Positions 11,150 to 21,755 of a DNA stretch of 64,000 nt are shown here, piece by piece. The notes beneath the pieces are model-generated. The model did not search any database. It was given only the letters and a program-made list of their open reading frames with translations, and was not told the DNA's origin. This stretch comes from Pelecanus crispus (taxonomy: Eukaryota; Chordata; Aves; Pelecaniformes; Pelecanidae). The DNA is taken from contig NC_134643.1 of the NCBI RefSeq assembly GCF_030463565.1, positions 1,250,001-1,314,000 on the forward strand, given 5' to 3'. The translations under genes were made by a program, and so were the position numbers. Each line of letters opens with the position of its first letter. The first letter of the stretch is position 1.

Positions 11150-12755
11150 TGCCACCCGTGGGCCCAACCCTGGGACCCAATCCTGGACCCCAAACCTGGA
11201 CCCAACCCCAGGTCCCAACCCTGAACCTCCGCCCCAGGTCCCAAACGTGGCCCCTGACCCTTGAACCTGAACCCCAAGACCCAGCCATGGACCCCAACCC
11301 CACATCCCAATCCTGGACCCCAACCCTGAACCTTGACCCCGGGTCCCAATCCTGGACCCCAACCCTGGGACCCAATCCTGGACCCCAAACCTGGACCCAA
11401 CCCCAGGTCCCAACCCTGCACCTCCGCCCCGGGTCCCAAACGTGGCCCCTGACCCTTGAACCTGAACCCCAAGACCCAGCCATGGACCCCAACCCCACAT
11501 CCCAATCCTGGACCCCAACCCTGAACCTTGACCCCGGGTCCCAATCCTGGACCCCAACCCTGGGTCCCAATCCTGGACCCCAACCCTGGGACCCAATCCT
11601 GGACCCCAAACCTGGACCCAACCCCAAGTCCCAACCCTGAACCTCCGCCCCGGGTGCCAAATGTGGCCCCTGACCCTTGAACCTGACCCCCAAGTCCCAG
11701 CCATGGACCCCCACCCCACATCCCAATCCTGGACCCCAACCCTGAACCTTGACCCCGGGTCCCAATCCTGGACCCCAACCCTGGGACCCAATCCTGGACC
11801 CCAACCCTGGGACCCAATCCTGGACCCCAAACCTGGACCCAACCCCAAGTCCCAACCCTGAACCTCCGCCCCGGGTGCCAAATGTGGCCCCTGACCCTTG
11901 AACCTGACCCCCAAGTCCCAGCCATGGACCCCAACCCCACATCCCAATCCTGGACCCCAACCCTGAACCTTGACCCCGGGTCCCAATCCTGGACCCCAAC
12001 CCTGGGACCCAATCCTGGACCCCAAACCTGGACCCAACCCCAGGTCCCAACCCTGCACCTCCGCCCCAGGTCCCAAACGTGGCCCCTGACCCTTGAACCT
12101 GAACCCCAAGACCCAGCCATGGACCCCAACCCCACATCCCAATCCTGGACCCCAACCCTGAACCTTGACCCCGGGTCCCAATCCTGGACCCCAACCCTGA
12201 ACCTTGACCCCGGGTCCCAATCCTGGACCCCAACCCTGGGTCCCAATCCTGGACCCCAACCCTGGGACCCAATCCTGGACCCCAAACCTGGACCCAACCC
12301 CAAGTCCCAACCCTGAACCTCCGCCCCGGGTGCCAAATGTGGCCCCTGACCCTTGAACCTGACCCCCAAGTCCCAGCCATGGACCCCAACCCTGAACCTT
12401 CACCCTGGGTCCCCATCTCAGACCCCAACCCTGGGACCCAACCCCACATCCCAAACCTGGACCCAACCCCAGGTCCCAGCCCTGGCCCTCATCTCCAGGT
12501 CCCGAATGTGACCCCTGACCCTTGAACCTCGGCCCTGGGACCCAGTCCTGGGCCCCAACCCTGAACCCTGACCCCGGGTCCCAATCCTGGACCCCAACCC
12601 TGAACCTCGACCCCAGGTCCCAATCCTGGACCCCCACCCTGGACCCCAACCCCGTCTCCCAGTCGTGGACCCCAACCCTGAACCCCAACCCCAGGTCCCA
12701 ATCCTGGACCCCCACCCTGGACCCCCACCCTGGACCCCCACCCCGGTTGTGCCGG
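11150..12755. repeat. 39-bp minisatellite, copy 2 (intergenic)
   Basis: Same family as 7660-8705 (ccaatcctggaccccaaccc, tgaaccttgaccccgggtc, ccaaatgtggcccctgaccc). It lies outside SND1, and the two blocks are separated by the last two SND1 exons and a CR1. Confidence 0.9.
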
Positions 12756-12879
12756 GGTGCCCCTGGCTCCCCCCGCCGTGCCCGTGCCCCCCCACCCCCA
12801 CCCCATAGCGGTCCCAAACGGCTCCCGGTCCCCTCACCCCCGCGCGTCCCTGGGGACACCGGCGAATGCCACCCACCGG

Positions 12880-14640
12880 CTGGGCACTGTCCCCGGTGCC
12901 CCCGCCATCATCCCCGGTGTCCCCGGTGTCCCCGGTGTCCCTGGTGTCCCTGGTGTCCCCGCCATCGTCCCTGGTGTCCCCGGTGTCCCCGGTGTCCCCG
13001 CCATTGTCCCCGGTGTCCCCGGTGTCCCCGCCATCATCCCCACCATCATCCCCAGTGTCCCCGCCATCGTCCCCGGTGTCCCTGCCATCGTGCCCGCCAT
13101 CGTCCCCGGTTCTCCCTGCCATTGTCCCCGCTGTCACTGGTGTCCCCAGTGTCCCCGCCATCATCCCCGCCATTGTCCCCGGTGTCCCCGCCATAGTCCC
13201 CGGTGTCCCCAGTGTCCCCACCATCGTCCCTGCTATCATCCCCGTGTCCCCGGTGTCCCCGCCATTGTCCCCTGTGTCCCTGCCGTCGTCCCCCGCCATC
13301 ATCCCCGGTGTCCCCGGTGTCCCCACCATTGTCCCCCGTGTCCCTGCCATCATCCCCGCTGTCCCCACCATCGTCCCCGCCATCATCCCCGCTGTCCCCG
13401 CTGTCCCCGCCATCATCCCCGCCATCATCCCCGGTGTCCCCGCTGTCCCCGGTGCCCCCGCCATCGTCCCCGGTGTCCCCACCATCATCCCCGACATCAT
13501 CCCCGGTGTCCCCGCTGTCCCTGCCATCATCCCTGCCATCGTCCCCACTGTCCCCGGTGTCCCCGGTGCCCCCCGCCATCGTCCCCGCTGTCCCCGCCAT
13601 CATCCCCGCCATCATCCCCGCTGTCCCCGGTGTCCCCGCCATTGTCCCCGCTGTCCCCACCATCATCCCCGCCATCGTCCCCGCTGTCCCCGGTGTCCCT
13701 GGTGCCCCCGCCATTGTCCCCGCTGTCCCCGCTGTCCCCGGTGCCCCCGCCATCGTCCCCGCTGTCCCTACCATCATCCCCGCCATCGTCCCTGCTGTCC
13801 GCGCCATCATCCCCGCCATCACCCCCCGGTGTCCCCGCCATCATCCCCGCCATCGTCCCCGCTGTCCCCGGTGTCCCTGGTGCCCCCGCCATCGTCCCCG
13901 CTGTCCCTACCATCATCCCCGCCATCGTCCCCGCTGTCCCCGGTGTCCCCGCCATCATCCCCGCCATCGTCCCCGCTGTCCCCACCATCATCCCCGCCAT
14001 CGTCCCCCGCTGTCCCCGGTGTCCCTGGTGCCCCCGCCATTGTCCCCGCTGTCCCCGCTGTCCCCGGTGCCCCCCGCCATCGTCCCCGCTGTCCCTACCA
14101 TCATCCCCGCCATCGTCCCCGCTGTCCCCGCTGTCCCCGCCATCATCCCCGCCATCGTCCCCGCTGTCCCCACCATCATCCCCGCCATCGTCCCCGCTGT
14201 CCCCGCTGTCCCCGCCATCATCCCCGCCATCGTCCCCGGTGTCCCCGCCATTGTCCCCGGTGCCCCCGCCATCGTCCCCGCTGTCCGCGCCATCATCCCC
14301 GCCATCACCCCCGCTGTCCCCACCATCATCCCCACCATCGTCCCCGCTGTCCCCGGTGTCCCCGGTGCCCCCGCCATCGTCCCCGCTGTCCCCGCTGTCC
14401 CCGGTGCCCCTGCCATCGTCCCCGCTGTCCCTGCCATCATCCCCGGTGTCCCCGGTGTCCCCGCCATTGTCCCCGCCATCGTCCCCGCCATCATCCCCGC
14501 CATCGTCCCCGGTGCCCCCGCCATCATCCCCGCTGTCCCCGCCATCATCCCCGCCATCGTCCCCGCTGTCCCCGTTGTCCCCGGTGTCCCTGCCATCATC
14601 CCCGCCATCGTCCCCGCTGTCCCCGGTGTCCCCGGCGCCG
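12880..14640. repeat. 9-bp-based CCCCGCCAT/CCCCGCTGT array
   Basis: About 1.75 kb built from 9-bp blocks (tccccgcca, tccccgctg, tccccggtg), C-rich on the plus strand. Open frames here are repeat artefacts. Confidence 0.92.
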
Positions 14641-14724
14641 TTGATCGATGGCCGTGCCGGGGGGGTGGGGGCTGGGACCCCGTCCCCGCGGGCCACCTTG
14701 CTCCCGGGGAGCTCGTTACGGGGC

Positions 14725-14808
14725 TGCGCTAATTACATTTGAAGGCAATTACAGCCAGCTCCAATAATTAACGCCAGCAAACGATCGCAATGAAAGGAAG
14801 AGCTGGCG
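14725..14808. promoter_or_regulatory. Candidate conserved non-coding element (AT-rich island)
   Basis: A unique, non-repetitive island between two arrays, far richer in A+T than its surroundings. It contains ctaattacatttgaaggc, caattacagccagctc, ccaataattaacgcc and agcaaacgatcgcaatgaa. Several TAATTA/ATTA cores of homeodomain type lie within about 50 bp. Function is inferred only from composition and isolation. Confidence 0.4.
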
Positions 14809-15004
14809 GGGGGGGGGGGGGGAATGTGGGTGCCTGCCCCCCACCCCCCCCCCAAAAAACCATTCTGGGGTCCGTCACCGTGGCGTCGAGGCCCTTCGCA
14901 GCCCACCCCGGGTCGAGGGTCCCTGGGGACAGCCCCGTCCCTGCTGCTCCGTGCTGATCCGGGAGACCCCCCCCAAATGTCGTCTGACCCTGGGGGGCTC
15001 TGGC
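14809..15004. other. Unique intergenic DNA between arrays
   Basis: Contains G- and C-homopolymer runs and short unique sequence. No feature recognised. Confidence 0.5.
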
Positions 15005-16690
15005 TGTAGCTGGGGGGGTCCCGGGGGTCTTTGGGGGGTCCCTGGGGGTCTCTGGGTATAGCTGGGGGGGTCCCGGGGGTCTCTGGGTATATGTGGGGTG
15101 GTCCTCGGGCTCTTTGGGTGGTCCCTGGGGGTCTCTGGGTATAGCTGGGGGGGTCCTGGGGGTCTTTGGAGAGGTTCCTGGGGGTCTCTGGGTATATCTG
15201 GGGGGGTCCTGAGGGTCTTTGGGGGGTCCTGAGGGTCTTTGGGGGCTCCCTGGGGGTCTCTGGCTGTATCTGGGGGGATCTTGGGGGTCTTCGGAGGGGT
15301 CCTGAGGGTTTTTGGGGGTCCCTGTGGTCTCTGGGTATATGTGGGGGGGTCCTGAGGGTCTTTGGTGGCTCTCTGGGGGTCTCTGGCTATAGCTGGGGGT
15401 GTCCCGGGGGTCTCTGGGGGTGTCCTGAGGGTCTTTCAGGGTCCTGAGCGTCTCCAGGTATATGTGGGGAGGTTCTGGGGGTCTTTGAGGGTCCCTGGGG
15501 GTCTCTGGCTATAGCTGGGGGGGCGGTTCTGGGTGCCTCTGGGGGGGGTCCTGAGGGTCTTTGAGGGTCCTGGGGTTCTTTGAGGGTCTCTGGGGGTCTC
15601 TGATGTCTGGGGTGGTCCTGGGGGTCTTTGGGAGGTTCTGAGAATTTCTGGGTATAAGGGGGGGGGGGGGTCCTGGGGCTCTTTGAGGGTCCCTGGGGGT
15701 CTCTGGGTATATTGGGGCGGGGGGGGATGATCCTGGGGGTCTTTTGGGGTCTTTTGGTGTGTCCTGGGGGTCCCTGGTGGCTCCCTGAGGGTCTCTGGGT
15801 ATATGGGGGGGGGGGTCCTACAGGTCACTGGGGGTCTCTGGGGTCTCTGGCTATAGCTGGGGGGGGGGGTCCTGGGGCTCTTTGAGGGGTCTTGAGGGTC
15901 TTTGGGGGTCCCTGGGGGTCTCTTGTTGTATCTGGGGAGGTCGTGGGGGTCTTTGAGGGTTCTTGGGGGTCTCTGGCTATGTCTGGGGGGGGGGGGGGCT
16001 GGGGGTCTCTGGGGGGGTGCTGAGGGTCTTGAGGGTCTCCGGGTATATGTGGGGTGGTCCTGGGGGTCTTTGAGGGTCCCAGGGGGTCTCCGGCTATATC
16101 TGGGGGAGGGGGGCACAGGGGGTCTTTGAGGGGTCCTGAGGGTCTTTGGGGGCTCCCTGGGGGTCTCTGGGTATATGTGGGGAGGTCCTGGGGGTCCTTG
16201 GGGGTCCCTGGGGGTCTCTTGCTGTATCGGGGGAGGTCCTGGGGGTCTTTGAGGGTTCTTGGGGGTCTCTGGCTATAGCTGGGGGGGGGCCTGGGGGGTC
16301 TCTGGGGATCGCTGGGGGTCTTTGGTGGCTCCCTGGGGGTCTCCGGGTATATGTGGGGAGGTCCTGGGGGTCTTTGGGGGTCCCTGGGGGTCTCTGGCTA
16401 TAGCTGGGGTGTCCTGGGGGTCTTTGGGGGTCCCTGTTGGTCTCTGGGTATATCTGGGGGGGGTCCTGGGGGTCTTTGGGGGTCCCTGGGGGTCTCTGGC
16501 TATAGCTGGGGCGTCCTGGGGGTCTTTGGGGGTCCCTGGGGGTCTCTGGGTATATCTGGGGGGGTCCTGGGGGTCTTTGGGGGTCCCTGGGGGTCTCTGG
16601 GTATAGCTGGGGGGTCCCTGGTGTCTTTGGGGGTCCCTGGGGGTCTCTGGCTATAGCTGGGGGGGTCCTGGGGGTCTTTGGGGGTCCCTG
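15005..16690. repeat. ~50-bp G-rich minisatellite
   Basis: Degenerate units combining gggggtctttgggggtccct, gggggtctctggctatagct and ggggggtcctg. G-rich on the plus strand throughout, with many GGGG-type runs suited to G-quadruplexes. Bases 16691-16802 after it are unique and show no feature. Confidence 0.9.
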
Positions 16691-16802
16691 GGTTGCCCTG
16701 AGCTCCATCCAGCCGGGGTGGCCCCGGGACCACCAAGGGACCCACCCAGAGCCCCGGCCCCCACGGGGCCGTCCCGGCCAATGGGGCCCGGCCACGCGTG
16801 GG

Positions 16803-18225
16803 GGCTGCGGGTGATGCTGCGGGTGACATCATGGGTGACACCGTGGGTGACACCGCGGGTGACGCTGCGGGTGACATCATGGGTGACACTGTGGGTGACA
16901 TCATGGGTGACATCATGGGTGACACTGCAGGTGACACTGCGGGTGACATCATGGGTGACACCATGGGTGACACCGCGGGTGACATCATGGGTGACATCAT
17001 GGGTGACACCATGGGTGACGCTGCAGCTGACATCATGGGTGACACCATGGGTGACACTGCAGGTGACACTGTGGGTGACATCATGGGTGACACCACAGGT
17101 GATGCTGCGGGTGACACCACGGGTGATGCTGTGGGTGACATCATGGGTGACACCGCGGGTGTCATCATGGGTGACACTGCGGGTGACACTGCGGGTGACA
17201 CCACAGGTGACGTCATGGGTGACATCATGGGTGACACCATGGGTGACACTGCAGGTGACACTGTGGGTGACATCATGGGTGACACCACGGGTGATGCTGC
17301 GGGTGACACCACAGGTGACGCTGTGGGTGACATCATGGGTGACACTGCGGGTGACACTGCGGGTGACACCGCAGGTGACATCATGGGTGACATCATGGGT
17401 GACACTGCAGGTGACACTGTGGGTGACATCATGGGTGACACCACAGGTGATGCTGCGGGTGACACCACAGGTGATGCTGTGGGTGACATCATGGGTGACA
17501 CTGTGGGTGACATCATGGGTGACACTGCGGGTGACACTGCGGGTGACACCGCAGGTGACATCATGGGTGACATCATGGGTGACACTGCAGGTGACACTGT
17601 GGGTGACATCATGGGTGACACCACAGGTGATGCTGCGGGTGACACCACGGGTGATGCTGTGGGTGACATCATGGGTGACACTGCGGGTGACACTGCGGGT
17701 GACACCGCAGGTGACATCATGGGTGACATCATGGGTGACACCATGGGTGACACTGTGGGTGACATCATGGGTGACACCACAGGTGATGCGGCGGGTGACA
17801 CCACAGGTGACACTGTGGGTGACATCATGGGTGACACCACAGGTGATGCTGCGGGTGACACCATGGGTGATGCTGTGGGTGACATCATGGGTGACACTGC
17901 GGGTGACACTGCGGGTGACACCGCAGGTGACATCATGGGTGACATCATGGGTGACACCGTGGGTGACATCATGGGTGACACCATGGGTGACGCTGCAGGT
18001 GACATCATGGGTGACACCGTGGGTGATGCTGCGGGTGACACCGCGGGTGACACTGTGGGTGACATCATGGGTTGACACTGTGGGTGACACTGTGGGTGAT
18101 GCTATGGGTGACACCGTGGTGACGCTGCAGGTGACACTTCAGGTGACATCATGGGTGACACCACGGGTGACATCATGGGTGACACCATGAGTGACGCTGC
18201 GGGTGACACTGCGGGTGACATCATG
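16803..18225. repeat. 12-bp array (GGTGACATCATG family)
   Basis: About 118 units of 12 bp: ggtgacatcatg, ggtgacaccgcg, ggtgacactgcg, ggtgatgctgtg and similar. Units keep near-perfect 12-bp spacing. A perfect palindromic CRE (TGACGTCA) lies at 17208-17215, and many TGACATCA near-matches recur. Confidence 0.93.
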
Positions 18226-18397
18226 GGTGTGACGGCGGCAGGGACCCGTCAGAGGGGTGGCAGTGGAGGGGACACCAGTGCCCCCAGTGTCCCAGTGTCC
18301 CCAGTGTCCCCAGTGCCACCAGCCAGGGGACGACGGACACCGGGGTCTGGCAACCCCATGGGCACTGGGGGGAGCGGGGGGCTCAGTGGAGGGGTTG

Positions 18398-18935
18398 GGT
18401 GGGACTGGGATGGACTGGGATGGACTGGGATGGACTGGGTGGGACTGGGATGGACTGGGATGGACTGGGATGGACTGGGCTGCACTGGGGTGCGCTGGGC
18501 TGCACTGGGATGGACTGGGTGGGACTGGGATGGACTGGGATGGACTGGGATGGACTGGGTGGGACTGGGTGGGACTGGGCTGTGCTGGGTGGGACTGGGA
18601 TGGACTGGGATGGACTGGGTGGGACTGGGATGGACTGGGTGGGACTGGGCTGTGCTGGGTGGGACTGGGATGGACTGGGATGGACTGGGTGGGACTGGGT
18701 GGGACTGGGATGGACTGGGATGGACTGGGCTGCACTGGGGTGCGCTGGGCTGCGCTGGGATGCACTGGGATGCACTGGGATGCACTGGGATGGACTGGGC
18801 TGTGCTGGGTGGGACTGGGCTGTGCTGGGTGGGACTGGGATGCACTGGGATGCACTGGGATGCGCTGGGATGCACTGGGCTGTGCTGGGTGGGACTGGGA
18901 TGCGCTGGGCTGCGCTGGGCTGTGCTGGGCTGCAC
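18398..18935. repeat. 10-bp array (ACTGGGATGG family)
   Basis: Tandem 10-bp units (actgggatgg, actgggtggg, actgggctgc). It is preceded by about 170 bp of unique sequence (18226-18397) and followed by about 170 bp (18936-19105), neither with a recognisable feature. Confidence 0.92.
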
Positions 18936-19105
18936 GGCCTGACCCATGACGGTGTTGGTGTGACAAAGGTGTTTCAACGTGACACCCGTGACACGTCGGT
19001 GTGACGAAGGCGCTCACGCGTGACCCGTGATGGTGGCCGTGCGAGGACACGCCAGGAGCCAGCCAGACACGGGCCGTCCCCACCGGGGCAGCCGTGTCCC
19101 CCACT

Positions 19106-19720
19106 GCACGCGGTGTGCTGCTGCACGTGTGTGCTGCGTATGCGTGTGCTGCTGCATGCGTGTGCTGTGTCTGCGTGTGGTGCTTGTGCTGCTGCACGCG
19201 TGCGCTGTGTGTGCGTGTGCTGCGTGTGCTGCTGCACACGTGTGCTGTGTGTGCTGCTGCACGCATGTGCTGCGCCTGCTGCTGCACGCGTGTGCGTGCT
19301 GCATGTGCATGTGCTGCTGCACACGTGTGCTGTGTGTGCTGCTGCATGCATGTGCTGCGTCTGCTGCTGCACACATGTGTGTGCTGCATGTGCATGTGCT
19401 GCTGCACGTGTGTGCTGCATCTGCGTGTGCTGCATCTGCGTGTGCTGTGTGTGCTGTGTGTGTGTGCTGCTGCACGCGTGTGCTGCATGTGTGTGTGCTA
19501 TGTGCTGCTGCACACGTGTGCTGCGTGTGCTGCTGCATGCATGTGCTGCGTCTGCGTGTGCTGCATCTGCGTGTGCTGCTGCACGCGTGTGCTGCATGTG
19601 TGTGTGCTGCATGTGCATGTGCTGCTGCACGTGTGTGCTGTGTCTGCGTGTGCTGCATCTGCATGTGCTGTGTGTGCTGCGTGTGCTGCTGCACGCGTGT
19701 GCTGCATCTGCGTGTGCACA
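19106..19720. repeat. GTGCTGCTGCACRYGT degenerate array
   Basis: Alternating gtgctgctgcac, gcgtgtgctg and catgtgctgc blocks. Many short palindromes (gtgcac, cacgtg-like) give the array strong hairpin potential. Confidence 0.88.
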
Positions 19721-19744
19721 TGGGCACCCCCAGTCCTGCTGCAG

Positions 19745-20606
19745 CCGTGTCTCCCTGTCCCCCTGTCCCCCTGTCCATGTCCCCCTGTCCCCCTGTCCCC
19801 CTGTCCCCCCTGTCCCCTGTCCCCCTGTCCATGTCCCCCTGTCCCCCTGTCCCCTGTCCCCCTGTCCATGTCCCCCTGTCCCCCTGTCCCCCTGTCCCCC
19901 TGTCCCCCTGTCCATGTCCCCCTGTCCCCCTGTCCCCCTGTCCCCCTGTCCATGCCCCCCTGTCCCCCTGTCCCCCTGTCCATGCCCCCCTGTCCATGTC
20001 CCCCTGTCCCCCTGTCCCCCTGTCCCCCTGTCCATGTCCCCCTGTCCCCCTGTCCCCCTGTCCCCATGTCCCCCTGTCCCCCTGTCCCCCTGTCCCCCTG
20101 TCCATGTCCCCCTGTCCCCCTGTCCCCTGTCCCCCTGTCCGTGTCCCCCTGTCCCCCTGTCCCCCTGTCCCATGTCCCCCTGTCCCCTGTCCCCCTGTCC
20201 CCTGTCCCCCTGTCCCCCTGTCCCCCTGTCCCCTGTCCCTGTCCCCTGTCCCCCTGTCCCCATGTCCCCCTGTCCCCCTGTCCCCTGTCCCCCTGTCCGT
20301 GTCCCCCTGTCCCCCTGTCCCCCCTGTCCATGTCCCCCTGTCCCCCTGTCCCCCTGTCCCCTGTCCCTGTCCCCCTGTCCCCCTGTCCATGTCCCCCTGT
20401 CCCCTGTCCCCCTGTCCATGTCCCCCTGTCCCCCTGTCCCCCTGTCCCTCTCCCTGTCCCCCGACGGGGCACCCGGGGGCTGGGGGGGCGGGGTGGGGAC
20501 AGCCCCGTCCCCATGTCCCCATGTCCTGGTGTCCCCATGTCCTCATGTCCTGATATCCCCACCTCCCCGTGTCCCACCTCCCAGTGTCCCCGTTCCCTGT
20601 CCCCCC
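19745..20606. repeat. TGTCCCC heptamer array up to the gap
   Basis: Tandem tgtcccc/ctgtccc heptamers with interspersed gtccatg, C-rich on the plus strand, running into the assembly gap (less regular after about 20460). Confidence 0.92.
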
Positions 20607-20806
20607 NNNNNNNNNNNNNNNNNNNNNNNNNNNNNNNNNNNNNNNNNNNNNNNNNNNNNNNNNNNNNNNNNNNNNNNNNNNNNNNNNNNNNNNNNNNNNN
20701 NNNNNNNNNNNNNNNNNNNNNNNNNNNNNNNNNNNNNNNNNNNNNNNNNNNNNNNNNNNNNNNNNNNNNNNNNNNNNNNNNNNNNNNNNNNNNNNNNNNN
20801 NNNNNN
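20607..20806. other. Assembly gap (200 Ns)
   Basis: Exactly 200 consecutive Ns between two unrelated tandem arrays. The round size suggests a placeholder of unknown true length. Confidence 0.99.
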
Positions 20807-21755
20807 GCACAGTATGGCATGGCACGGCATGGCACGGTATGACATGGCACGGTATGGCATGGCACGGTATGGCATGGCATGGCATGGTATGGCATGGCAC
20901 GGCATGGCACGGCATGGCACGGTATGGTACGGCATGGCACGGTATGACATGGCACAGTATGGCATGGCACGGTATGGCATGGCATGGCACGGTATGGCAT
21001 GGTATGGCAAGGTACAGTACAGTATGGTACAGCATGGCATGGCATGGCATAGTATGGTACGGTATGGCACGGCATGGCATGGCACAGCGTGGCACGGTAC
21101 AGTATGGTATGGTATGGCACAGAATGGCACGGTATGGCGTGGCGTGGCACGGTATGGCACAGCATGGCATGGTAGGGCATGGCACGGTATGGTGTGGCAT
21201 GTTATGGTATGGCACAGCGTGGCATGGTACGGCATGGCATGCTACGGTACAGTACGGCATGGCATGGCATGGCATGGCATGGCACAGTATGGTAAGGCAT
21301 GGCATGGCATGGCATGGCATGGCATGGTGTGGCGTGGCACGGTACACCAGTACGGTATGGCACGGTATGGTACGGTAGGGCATGGCATGGCACAGTACGG
21401 TATGGCATGACACGGCACGGTACGGCACGGCATGGCACGGCATGGTATGACATGGCATGGCACAGCGTGGCACGGTATGGTATGGCACGGTACAGTACAG
21501 CGTGGCACGGTACAGCGTGGCACGGCATGGCGTGGCACGGCATGGCATGGCACGGCGTGGCACGGGATGGTACGGTACGGCATGGCACGGCATGGTATGA
21601 CATGGCATGGCACAGCGTGGCACGGGATGGTATGGCACTACATGGCACGGTACAGTACAGCGTGGCACGGTACAGCGTGGCACGGCATGGCATGGCACGG
21701 CGTGGCACGGGATGGTACGGTACGGCATGGCCTGACCTGGCACGGCACGGCACAG
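20807..21755. repeat. 5-bp array (GGCAT/GGCAC/GGTAT/GGTAC)
   Basis: About 190 pentamers, ggcat, ggcac, ggtat, ggtac and rare ggcgt. Only positions 3 and 5 vary much, by transitions. It passes directly into the 11-bp array. Confidence 0.93.

Noticed and set aside
12757-14742. Proline/serine-rich frames resembling low-complexity structural proteins
   Set aside because: 9-bp repeat array with open frames on both strands; no unique coding sequence.
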